From contig JAFUYQ010000017.1 in the NCBI GenBank assembly GCA_017470485.1, forward strand, positions 124,001-188,000: 64,000 bases of DNA, read 5' to 3'. The stretch is from Synergistaceae bacterium (lineage in GTDB: Bacteria > Synergistota > Synergistia > Synergistales > Aminobacteriaceae). Position 1 is the first letter of the stretch, and each line of letters starts with the position of its first letter. The position numbers and the translations under genes were made by a program. Positions 26,027-33,746 of this stretch are shown here, piece by piece. The notes under the pieces are model-generated. The model ran no database searches, was not told where the DNA came from, and worked only from the letters and a program-made list of their open reading frames with translations.

Positions 26027-27094
26027 TTACGCCTCCTTTGCGTGATAAAAAACAGGATTGAGGAATCTAAGCCCGACTTCCGAACCTTCTTTGACCGCCT
26101 CAGCCCCGTCATCGAACGTGCTTCGCTGGACTCTTACTTCCTGACCGTTGAAGTCAATGAACATGTTGTACTCGCTTCCGAGAAAGACTGAGCGTCTTAC
26201 CCTGCCCCTGATTTCTGACGAATCGTCAAACACAATGTCATTCGGCCTCACGCCTAAATCAACCTGTGTTTTGTATTCGTCAGGGACAGCACCGTCATAC
26301 TTCATCGCGCTACTGCCATTGAAGAACCATGAGCCTGATTTTTCGGAGAGCCTGAAGAAATTTGACACCCCTATAAATTCAAAGACGAAACGGCTTGCAG
26401 GTCTTAATATTATGTCCTCGTCAGTGCCTATCTGGGATAATCTGCCCTCCGAGTCCATGATGGCCATTTTGTCGCAGAGCTGAAGGGACGCTTCCTGATC
26501 GTGAGTGATGTAAAGAATCGTTGTGCCGATGTTCTTCTGAATCTGCCGTATCTCTATGAGCATTTCCTCCCTGAGTTTAGCGTCAAGGTTCGTAATAGGC
26601 TCGTCCATAACGATGACTTCATCGGAGCTGACCAATGCCCTAGCGATTGCGACTCTTTGCTGCTGTCCTCCCGATAACTGGCTCGGAAGGTAGGCGGCGT
26701 AATCGGTCATTCTAACCTGCTCAAGGGCGTAACGGGCTTTTCTGTCCATTTCATCTTTGGGTATCTTGTGCTTCTTCATGGGGTAGCAGACGTTCTCAAG
26801 CACTGTCATGTGAGGCCATACCGCATAATCCTGAAACACTACGCCGATTCCCCGACGTTCTGGGGGAATGTTGATTCGTTTTTCTTTCGAGAAGACGCAC
26901 CTTTCACCGACATAAATTTCGCCGGAAGCCGGTTTGTTGAGGCCGAGAAGACAGCGCATTAAGGTAGTTTTTCCGCAGCCTGAGGGGCCTAGAAGACACA
27001 TTATCTGCGAATCCTCGACATCGAGCGAGAAGTCTTCAAGAATCTTCTTGTCGCCGTATGAAAAGGAAATGTTACTGAATTTTATTCCTGCCAT
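26027..27094 (-). CDS. ABC importer ATPase (FbpC/PotA-like), copy 2
   Basis: A 355-residue ATPase: Walker A GPSGCGKTT, signature QLSGGQQQRVAIARA, Walker B VIVMDEPITNLD, switch His in YITHDQEAS. The C-terminal TOBE-like region includes VDLGVRPNDIVFDD. AAGGAGG precedes the ATG. It is the first gene after the internal terminator. Together with copy 1 it may form a heterodimer under the fused permease, because the permease has two unlike EAA loops; this pairing is inferred. Confidence 0.93.
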   Translation of the reverse strand: MAGIKFSNISFSYGDKKILEDFSLDVEDSQIMCLLGPSGCGKTTLMRCLLGLNKPASGEIYVGERCVFSKEKRINIPPERRGIGVVFQDYAVWPHMTVLENVCYPMKKHKIPKDEMDRKARYALEQVRMTDYAAYLPSQLSGGQQQRVAIARALVSSDEVIVMDEPITNLDAKLREEMLIEIRQIQKNIGTTILYITHDQEASLQLCDKMAIMDSEGRLSQIGTDEDIILRPASRFVFEFIGVSNFFRLSEKSGSWFFNGSSAMKYDGAVPDEYKTQVDLGVRPNDIVFDDSSEIRGRVRRSVFLGSEYNMFIDFNGQEVRVQRSTFDDGAEAVKEGSEVGLRFLNPVFYHAKEA

Positions 27095-27116
27095 AAATTT
27101 TGCCTCCTTTCAGCAT

Positions 27117-27154
27117 TAAAAAACGGAAGCCTCAAAAAACTTCAAAGCCTCCGT
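27117..27154 (-). terminator. Intra-operon terminator between binding protein and transporter genes
   Basis: On the minus strand ACGGAGGCTT pairs with AGGCTTCCGT (ten pairs, two of them G-T) and is followed by TTTTTT. Lying directly after the solute-binding protein, it would let most transcripts end there, giving more binding protein than membrane complex. Confidence 0.75.
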
Positions 27155-27175
27155 ATTTGTTTTTCACATTGTTGA

Positions 27176-28162
27176 TTACTTCTTGAAGATGTTGTCGAAT
27201 GTGCTGAGTATCTTGTCAGAGTTAGCGGCGAGCGACTCAAGGTCTACGGTCATCGCTGACTTGGCGATAGCCTCGACATCAACGTCCTTCTGCTCTACGT
27301 CATCACGAACCGAAAGCAGGTTATTAGCGATGAGAATCTTCTGGCCGTCCTTCGAGAGAATGAAATCGTAGAGGAGTTTTCCGTTCTCATTGTTCGCGCT
27401 GCCTTTAACGAGTCCGATTGGCGAGAAAATTGAGATTAAGTCCTCCGGCAGATACGTGAAACCTATCGGCGAACCCTGAGCCATGAGGTTATGGGACACG
27501 TAGTCGAGCATTATTCCGACCTGATAGGCACTGGCGGCAACCTGATTATGAGTCGCAGTAGTTCCCGACTCAAGCTCACAGCCGTTAGCCCTGAGTTTCT
27601 TGAAGTATTCCTCGCCGTACTTAGGGCTTGCGAGCAATGCGGCAACAAAATACTTTGTTGTTCCGGCTGACGCAGGGTCGGTCATTACGATCTGGCCTTC
27701 CCATTTCGGGTCGAGTAAATCGTTCCATGACTTCGGAGCGTCCTCAGGGGTTACGAGCGCGGAATTGTAGCCTATGCCCATATTCATCATTCTTGCGCCG
27801 GTGTAAAAACCGTCAGGGTCAATGAACTTCGCGGCGATGGCTGACGCTTCGGGGGACGAATACTTCTCAAGGATTCCTTCCTTCTTGAACGAAAGGTAGT
27901 CCGAAGGATCCCCGACCCATATTACATCAGCGGCGACCTGACCAGCCTGATGTTCAGTGGCGATTTTCGTGATGACTCTTCCTGTTCCGGCGAAGTAGTA
28001 ATCCATCACTATGTCAGGATACTTCGCCTCAAATCCCTTCTTGATGGCAACGAGCTGATCTTCCTGCATTGAGGAGTAGAGCATGACTTTGCCTGACGGA
28101 GCGGCCATTGCGGAGGAGACCGCGAGAACCATAAACATAACAGCGAGTAAGATACGTTTCAT
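27176..28162 (-). CDS. ABC importer periplasmic solute-binding protein
   Basis: A 328-residue protein with a signal peptide (MKRILLAVMFMVLAVSSAMA). The mature part begins GKVMLYSSMQEDQLVAIKKG and has FAGTGRVITKIATEHQAGQV and the hinge segment PKSWNDLLDPKWEGQIVMTD, typical of the FbpA/AfuA/PhnS cluster. The adjacent Tyr-Tyr pair that binds iron in FbpA is not seen at the usual site, so the ligand may be an organic anion such as a phosphonate or sugar phosphate. It is the first gene of the importer operon and diverges from the sugar-kinase gene. Confidence 0.9.
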   Translation of the reverse strand: MKRILLAVMFMVLAVSSAMAAPSGKVMLYSSMQEDQLVAIKKGFEAKYPDIVMDYYFAGTGRVITKIATEHQAGQVAADVIWVGDPSDYLSFKKEGILEKYSSPEASAIAAKFIDPDGFYTGARMMNMGIGYNSALVTPEDAPKSWNDLLDPKWEGQIVMTDPASAGTTKYFVAALLASPKYGEEYFKKLRANGCELESGTTATHNQVAASAYQVGIMLDYVSHNLMAQGSPIGFTYLPEDLISIFSPIGLVKGSANNENGKLLYDFILSKDGQKILIANNLLSVRDDVEQKDVDVEAIAKSAMTVDLESLAANSDKILSTFDNIFKK

Positions 28163-28198
28163 GGAAATTACCTGCCTTTTAGATTAAAATTTATTTAC

Positions 28199-28228
28199 TT
28201 GGAATATTACTGTGTTTTTATATATTAT
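28199..28228 (+). promoter_or_regulatory. Promoter of the sugar-kinase gene
   Basis: TTGGAA at 28199-28204, an 18-base spacer, then TATTAT at 28223-28228, 44 bases before the start. The same stretch read on the minus strand contains TATAAT, which may serve the divergent binding-protein gene; its -35 is poor. Confidence 0.5.
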
Positions 28229-28271
28229 AGCGCATACACTACGAAAATTTATCATCAGGAGGCATTAGGGA

Positions 28272-29570
28272 ATGAAATACGCACTCGGAATAGATACAGG
28301 CACTACATCAATAAGCATTGCCGCACTCAATGAGGCTCATGAACTCTTAACCAGCCGAACGGTAAACCATAACGCTTTCATTAAAGGCAAGTTCCCGGAA
28401 TCACGCATACAGAACCCCGAACTAATCCGCGAAATTGTTATGTCCAATCTCGAATCTATCGTCTCAGAATACGGAAAGCCCTCAGCTATCGGCTTCACCG
28501 GCCAAATGCACGGGATACTCTACATTAACGCTAAGGGCGAGGCAGTGAGTCCTCTTTACACGTGGCAGGATCCAAGCGCAAATATTCCAGTCAACGGCGA
28601 GTCGTCTCTTCAGATTCTTCATGGTCATGGCCTCAAATGCTCGTCGGGTTACGGAATAGCAACTCATCTTTACCTCCAGAGAACTGGCAAAATACCCTCC
28701 GATGCCGTGAAACTCTCAACTGTCAGCGACTACATTGCTATGAGACTGTGCGGTAATTCAACGCCCGTTTTTTCGGCGGAAATGGCAGCAGGCTTAGGGG
28801 CGTTCAATCTCCGTGAAAGGCAGTTCGAGATTGACGCGCTCGAATCAGCAGGGGTTAATGTCTCATTCCTTCCGACGGTTCAGAAACGCTGTCAGATTAT
28901 CGGAACAAGCAGTTACGGAGTGCCTGTCGTCAGTTCAATGGGGGACAATCAGGCCAGCTTCAAAGGCTCGGTAACTGATCCCGATAAAACCCTCCTGCTT
29001 AATGTCGGAACAGGCTCTCAGGTTTCATTCATGACGCGCGGATTTGCGGAGGTTGAGGGCGATATTGAGCTTCGGCCTTACGGTGATGATTATTTGCTTG
29101 CAGGTTCTGCACTCTGCGGAGGAAGGGCTTACGCAATGCTTGAGGGTTTCTACAGGGAACTAGCCGGCAAGGAATGCTACAGCCTTATGAGCGGACATGC
29201 CGAAAAATTCCTGAAGTCTAACGGCCTTGATGAGGCTTGGGAAGTCGATACGAGGTTCAACGGCACGAGGTCTGACCCGTCAATTACGGGTAGCATTAAG
29301 GGAATAACAGCGGATAACTTCACGCCCGGCGCAATGACTGTCGGGGTGATTCGCGGAATACTTGAGGAGCTTCGCGGAATGTACACGGTCATGAAGAAAC
29401 TCACAGGCAGGAGCGCAAGCGTTATTGTCGGTTCTGGGAACGGACTCAGGAAAAATGAAATCATGCGGAGAATAGCCGGTGAATTGTTCGGGCTTGAGGT
29501 GAATATCCCTGAATATCAGGAGGAGGCCGCCAGAGGGTGCGCGTTGTTGGCAATGGAACAGCTCATGTAA
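28272..29570 (+). CDS. FGGY family carbohydrate kinase, sedoheptulokinase-like
   Basis: A 432-residue kinase. It opens with the phosphate-1 loop GIDTGTTSIS, then GFTGQMHGILY, TWQDPSA, SSMGDNQASFKGS with the catalytic Asp, LLLNVGTGSQVS, and LCGGRAYAMLE. These blocks match sedoheptulose kinases more than xylulo- or glycerol kinases. GGAGG lies about 9 bases before the ATG. Its divergence from an importer of FbpA/AfuA type hints at shared sugar (phosphate) use, but this is inference. The exact sugar is not determined by sequence. Confidence 0.85.
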   Translation: MKYALGIDTGTTSISIAALNEAHELLTSRTVNHNAFIKGKFPESRIQNPELIREIVMSNLESIVSEYGKPSAIGFTGQMHGILYINAKGEAVSPLYTWQDPSANIPVNGESSLQILHGHGLKCSSGYGIATHLYLQRTGKIPSDAVKLSTVSDYIAMRLCGNSTPVFSAEMAAGLGAFNLRERQFEIDALESAGVNVSFLPTVQKRCQIIGTSSYGVPVVSSMGDNQASFKGSVTDPDKTLLLNVGTGSQVSFMTRGFAEVEGDIELRPYGDDYLLAGSALCGGRAYAMLEGFYRELAGKECYSLMSGHAEKFLKSNGLDEAWEVDTRFNGTRSDPSITGSIKGITADNFTPGAMTVGVIRGILEELRGMYTVMKKLTGRSASVIVGSGNGLRKNEIMRRIAGELFGLEVNIPEYQEEAARGCALLAMEQLM

Positions 29571-29583
29571 AGTCTGAAGCAGT

Positions 29584-29613
29584 CCCCCCTCCGTCAAGTC
29601 ATGCGAAGGGGGG
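29584..29613. terminator. Bidirectional hairpin between the sugar kinase and lysC
   Basis: CCCCCCT (29584-29590) pairs with AGGGGGG (29607-29613) between convergent genes. T-rich sequence lies on both sides but no long T-run follows. Confidence 0.55.
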
Positions 29614-29619
29614 GCAATA

Positions 29620-30933
29620 TTAATCTTTCACGAAAGCATTATAGATAGCATTAACGGCCTGTTCAAAATCATCATTGAGGACTCCAACAATAATATTCAG
29701 TTCACTCGCGCCCTGATCTATCATTCGCACATTGATCCTCGCGTCCGCCAACGCCTGAAATATTCTTGCTGCTGTGCCGGTCTGGGACTTCATGCTCCGC
29801 CCTACAACCGCTATCAGCGCAATACCTGCTTCAACCTCAACCGACTCAGGCTCAACGAACTTCATGATTCTGCTCAATACACCCTGCTCATGCTCAATAA
29901 ATTTTGACTCATGAACTATAACCGTCATAGTATCTATTCCAGACGGAAGATGTTCAAGCGGTATGTCATTCTCCTCGAAGCACTGCACTACCTTCCTGTA
30001 GAAGTCAGGTTCAGAGTGCATAAGGTCTTTAGCGATTATTATCGAGCAGAAATTCTTTCGTCCTGCTATTCCTGTAATGGCGTACTTTGAACGTCTGGCA
30101 GTGTTCCCGACAATCCATGTTCCAGAATCTTCTGGGCGGTTAGTGTTCCTTATATTTATGGGAATGCCTGCGCTCTTGACGGGGAATATGGCATCTTCGT
30201 GCATTACGCTTGCGCCCATGTAGGAGAGTTCGCGGAGTTCCTTGTAAGTTATGCTTTCGATACGCGCAGGATTATTCACGACATGAGGATCTGACATCAA
30301 TAATCCCGAAACGTCAGTCCAGTTCTCATAGACCGCAGCCCTGCAGGCCCTCGCAACGATTGAGCCTGTAATATCGCTTCCGCCCCTCGAAAATGTTTTA
30401 ATCTTTCCGTCAGGCATTGAGCCGTAAAATCCCGGCACTACTGCTCCCGATAATCCCTCAAGCCTCGCTCCCAATGCCGGATAAGTTTTATCGCCGTCAA
30501 AATTCCCATGAGCGTCAAAAAATATTACGTCAGCAGCGTCAATAAATTCATATCCCAGAAATTCGGACATTATCAGACCGTTAAGATATTCACCGCGTGA
30601 GGCTGTGTAATCTTTTTCGGGGGCATTCCGTAATTTGTCCTCAATCCCGTCGAATGCCTCAGAAAGCGAGAGGCTGAGTCCTAATTCTGAGATTATTTCG
30701 CTGTACCTGTCCTTCACCGACTGGAAGGGAACGCTAAAATCTTCCCCCTTAACGGCGAGTTCATAGCATTCGTAGAGTAAATCAGTAATTTTTGTATCGC
30801 CGTCAAATCTCTTTCCCGGTGCGGAAGGCACTACATAGACTCTTGCCTCGTCAGCTCTGATGATGTCGCCTGCTTTTCGGAACTGTCCTGCGTCAGCTAA
30901 TGAACTTCCTCCGAACTTAACGACTTTTTTCAT
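29620..30933 (-). CDS. lysC: Aspartate kinase
   Basis: A 437-residue aspartokinase, the first step of the Lys/Thr/Met pathway. It opens KVVKFGGSSLADAGQF, with FSRGGSDITGSIVARA and ENWTDVSGLLMSDP in the kinase domain. Residues about 290-437 carry two ACT units (TMTVIVHESK; IALIAVVGRSMKSQTGTAARI), so it is probably feedback-regulated. It begins directly after the hom stop, in the order asd-hom-lysC. The kinase lacks a fused homoserine dehydrogenase, unlike ThrA. Confidence 0.95.
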   Translation of the reverse strand: MKKVVKFGGSSLADAGQFRKAGDIIRADEARVYVVPSAPGKRFDGDTKITDLLYECYELAVKGEDFSVPFQSVKDRYSEIISELGLSLSLSEAFDGIEDKLRNAPEKDYTASRGEYLNGLIMSEFLGYEFIDAADVIFFDAHGNFDGDKTYPALGARLEGLSGAVVPGFYGSMPDGKIKTFSRGGSDITGSIVARACRAAVYENWTDVSGLLMSDPHVVNNPARIESITYKELRELSYMGASVMHEDAIFPVKSAGIPINIRNTNRPEDSGTWIVGNTARRSKYAITGIAGRKNFCSIIIAKDLMHSEPDFYRKVVQCFEENDIPLEHLPSGIDTMTVIVHESKFIEHEQGVLSRIMKFVEPESVEVEAGIALIAVVGRSMKSQTGTAARIFQALADARINVRMIDQGASELNIIVGVLNDDFEQAVNAIYNAFVKD

Positions 30934-31956
30934 TTATTCACCCAGCACTCTGAATTTATGTCCCTGAGGTTTCGAGGGGGCATTAACGGACGCAACAGGC
31001 TGAAGGTCGGCGAAGCCGGTGTGAATATTCCTGCCGATATTCTTCGCGCATTCGATAACGTCTGAGACTACCGCGCTTGCTGTCGGTAATTTCCCTGCGC
31101 CCCTTCCGTAGAACATAACGTTATCAATCATGTTGCCCGTAACCATTACGCCGTTGAAGACATCATTGACACCGTAAAGCGGATTAGACTTCGGCACAAG
31201 GTAAGGAGCTACGACAACTGAATCATTTTCAGCCTCATACACTCCCAGAAGTTTCAATGACATTCCGTCAGCCTCAGCGTTTGAAATATCCTCCTGAGTT
31301 ATTCCCGTAATGCCCTCGCATGAAACCTGCTCATACGAAAATTTACGCCCTGATACTAACGAGGCCAATATAGCGATTTTACGTGCGGTGTCGTGTCCCT
31401 CAACGTCAGCAGCCGGATTGCGTTCGGCGAAACCTTTGGCCTGTGCCTCGCTGAGTGCCGACGCGAAATCCTTACCGGCTTTCATGTTGGTTAGTATGTA
31501 GTTGCATGTGCCGTTGAGGATTCCGGCGATTCGTGAGACTTTTTCATGGCCGAACGCTTCCCTGATAGTTCTGAGCAAGGGTATACCTCCCCCGACGCTT
31601 GCCTCGAAAAGGTATGAACAGTTATGTTCGCGGGCTATTGCGCTGAGTTCGACACCGTGAGCGTCAACGAGTTCCTTGTTTGAAGTGCAGACGGATATAC
31701 CGCGTTCGAGTGCAAGATGAGTGTAGGTGTAGGCAGGTTCTTTACCGCCCATTGTCTCGCAGACTACTTTGATGTCGGGGTCATTAACGATGATGTTGAT
31801 GTCGTTGACAACGCCCGGAATGTCTCTGATGTCGAGAATGTATTTAACATGAATGCTGTCGCCGAGAGTTTTTCTGATTTCGTTCTGGTTCTTCTCGATT
31901 ACTTCGGCTACTCCTCCGCCGACTGTCCCCAGTCCAAGTATTGCAATGTTAATCAT
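30934..31956 (-). CDS. hom: Homoserine dehydrogenase (short form, no ACT)
   Basis: Starting at ATG 31956 (AGGGG about 8 bases upstream) it is 340 residues. It has the Rossmann loop AILGLGTVGGGVAEV, SNKELVDAHG, FEASVGGGIPLLRTI and the dehydrogenase motif GILNGTCNYILTNM with DVEGHDTARKIAILASL. It reduces aspartate semialdehyde to homoserine. The usual C-terminal ACT regulatory domain is absent, so threonine feedback at this step is not expected. The frame continues upstream to TTG 31980 but without support. Confidence 0.93.
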   Translation of the reverse strand: MINIAILGLGTVGGGVAEVIEKNQNEIRKTLGDSIHVKYILDIRDIPGVVNDINIIVNDPDIKVVCETMGGKEPAYTYTHLALERGISVCTSNKELVDAHGVELSAIAREHNCSYLFEASVGGGIPLLRTIREAFGHEKVSRIAGILNGTCNYILTNMKAGKDFASALSEAQAKGFAERNPAADVEGHDTARKIAILASLVSGRKFSYEQVSCEGITGITQEDISNAEADGMSLKLLGVYEAENDSVVVAPYLVPKSNPLYGVNDVFNGVMVTGNMIDNVMFYGRGAGKLPTASAVVSDVIECAKNIGRNIHTGFADLQPVASVNAPSKPQGHKFRVLGE

Positions 31957-31966
31957 CTTCCTACCC

Positions 31967-33055
31967 CTACTTAGCCTCAATATACTTCTGGCTCACTAAG
32001 AGTTCAGCGCATTCAACCGCACCGCCCGCCGCGCCTCTGAGAGTGTTATGAGAGAGGCCGATGAATTTCCAGTCGTAAATCGTGTCAGGTCTTAACCTTC
32101 CGATAGTAACGCCCATTCCGCCCTCGTAATTGACATCGAGTGCGACCTGCGGCCTGTTATCTTCCTCCATGTACCTAATGAACTGTGCCGGAGCTGTCGG
32201 TAATTTCTCTTTCTGAGGAACTCCTGCGAAATTATTGAGGAGGCTGATTAACTGCTCTTTGCTGTCGGGCTTCTTCCTGAACTTAACGAAAGCTGCCGCC
32301 GTGTGTCCGTAAAGCACTGGAATCCTTACGCACTGTGCTGAGATTGAGGGTTCATTTGCCGGAACAATCTGACCGTTCTCAATGTGTCCGAAGATTCGGA
32401 GGGGTTCTTTCTCTGATTTTTCTTCCTCGCCGCCGATGTAGGGTATTACGTTGCCGACCATTTCCGGCCATGTGCTGAAATTTTTTCCTGCGCCAGAGAT
32501 TGCCTGATAAGTCGTAACGATTGCCTCGTAAGGCTCGAACTCGCGCCACGCCGCAAACGCCGGAGCATATGACTGTATTGAGCAGTTCGGTTTAACGGCG
32601 ATGAAGCCTCTTGAAGTTCCGAGACGTTTTTTCTGGAAGGGGATAACGTCCGAATGTTCGGGGTTAATTTCGGGGATAATCATCGGGACATCAGGTGTCC
32701 ATCTGTGGGCTGAGTTGTTCGAGACTACGGGTGTTTCGGTGCGTGCGTAATCCTCTTCGATTTTTTTGATTTCGTCCTTAGTGAGGTTGACCGCGCTGAA
32801 AACAAAATCTACTTCATCAGCGACCGACTTCACATCATTGACATCACGAAGCACTAAGCCTTTGACATTTTCGGGGATAGGCTCATCGAGAAGCCATCTT
32901 CCGTTCATGGCTTCAGCATAAGTTTTGCCCTTGCTGTTCGGTGAAGCCGCTATGACCTTAACGCCAAACCATTCGTGATTGTGAAGTATCTGTATGAATC
33001 TCTGTCCTACCATGCCTGTTGCGCCGAGTACGCCGACGCTTAATTTTCTCTGCAA
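31967..33055 (-). CDS. asd: Aspartate-semialdehyde dehydrogenase
   Basis: I place the start at TTG 33055, preceded by AGGGAG, giving 362 residues beginning QRKLSVGVLGATGMVGQRF. The open frame reaches 33160 but that extension is not typical. The active-site Cys is in VKPNCSIQ, as in the long (fungal/archaeal) ASADH branch, and GGMGVTIGRLRPD is near the C-terminus. It makes aspartate semialdehyde, the branch point of Lys, Thr and Met. It is the first gene of asd-hom-lysC and is divergent from the EIIA gene. Confidence 0.93.
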   Translation of the reverse strand: MQRKLSVGVLGATGMVGQRFIQILHNHEWFGVKVIAASPNSKGKTYAEAMNGRWLLDEPIPENVKGLVLRDVNDVKSVADEVDFVFSAVNLTKDEIKKIEEDYARTETPVVSNNSAHRWTPDVPMIIPEINPEHSDVIPFQKKRLGTSRGFIAVKPNCSIQSYAPAFAAWREFEPYEAIVTTYQAISGAGKNFSTWPEMVGNVIPYIGGEEEKSEKEPLRIFGHIENGQIVPANEPSISAQCVRIPVLYGHTAAAFVKFRKKPDSKEQLISLLNNFAGVPQKEKLPTAPAQFIRYMEEDNRPQVALDVNYEGGMGVTIGRLRPDTIYDWKFIGLSHNTLRGAAGGAVECAELLVSQKYIEAK

Positions 33056-33106
33056 AGCTGATTCACTCCCTGCTAAGTTGTCAAAAATTTCTGCATAGTA
33101 TATCAC

Positions 33107-33135
33107 TGACACGGACACATTTTCGGGATATACTA
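33107..33135 (+). promoter_or_regulatory. Sigma70 promoter for the EIIA gene
   Basis: CTGACA (33107-33112), a 17-base spacer and TATACT (33130-33135): five of six bases match in each box. The start codon lies about 50 bases downstream, after AAGGAG. Confidence 0.65.
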
Positions 33136-33186
33136 TTAAACTATCCGATTTACCTGCCAATTTTTGAACGTAAGGAGTAATTATTC

Positions 33187-33681
33187 ATGCCATTATTCAC
33201 GAAGAAAACACCTGCGCCCGTAGTTTTCCCTGCCGAGTTAAGCTCGCCTGTTGACGGAAACTTTGTGCCTATGTCCGAACTGAAGGACGAGGCTTTCGCC
33301 GGAGGAGCGTTGGGACAGTGCATCGGTGTCAAGCCCGAAAACGGAAACATCTGCGCACCCATTGACGGAGTCATCTCAGAGGTTACGGAGACGGCACATG
33401 CGGCAGTCGTCAAGGCCGGCGAAATCGAGGTACTGCTTCACGCCGGTATTCACACGGTGAACATGAAGGGCGAGGGCTTCAAGAACCACGTCAAACTCGA
33501 TCAGGTAGTCCGGCGCGGCGAGCCTGTACTCACGATGGACTTGTGGAAGGTCAGGAACGCAGGCTATGACGATACCGTTATCATGGCCGTGTCGAACACT
33601 AAGGACTTTGCGAAAGTCGAAGCCATTGTATCAGGCGGAAAGGTCAAAACAGGAGACGGCCTCATGAAGGTCAGCAAGTAA
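33187..33681 (+). CDS. PTS glucose-type EIIA (Crr-like) protein
   Basis: A 164-residue single-domain EIIA of the glucose class. The two active-site histidines are kept: His71 (TETAHAAV) and His85 (EVLLHAGIHTVNMKGEGF). Other EIIA blocks are LSSPVDGNFVPMSEL and ICAPIDGVISEV. The family passes phosphate from HPr to a sugar permease, and can also regulate transport and metabolism. No EIIB, EIIC, HPr or enzyme I is encoded here. It ends in the terminator-repeat at 33673-33720. Confidence 0.93.
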   Translation: MPLFTKKTPAPVVFPAELSSPVDGNFVPMSELKDEAFAGGALGQCIGVKPENGNICAPIDGVISEVTETAHAAVVKAGEIEVLLHAGIHTVNMKGEGFKNHVKLDQVVRRGEPVLTMDLWKVRNAGYDDTVIMAVSNTKDFAKVEAIVSGGKVKTGDGLMKVSK

Positions 33682-33720
33682 AAAATTCAGGGGGCATTGT
33701 GGAAGTCTGCAATGCTCCTT
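33673..33720 (+). repeat. 48-bp direct repeat, copy 1, with EIIA-gene terminator
   Basis: The repeat begins within the last codons of the EIIA gene (AGC AAG TAA), and includes a hairpin (GGGGCATTG, 33691-33699; CAATGCTCC, 33710-33718). About 41 of 48 bases match copy 2 at 35559-35606. The hairpin has few T after it, so termination may be leaky. Confidence 0.75.
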
Positions 33721-33746
33721 AACTTATCACCGGAGGCGCTTAGATA

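Noticed and set aside
33055-33160. N-terminal extension of asd to 33160
   Set aside because: The extra 35 residues are not typical of the family and overlap the divergent promoter; TTG 33055 has AGGGAG.
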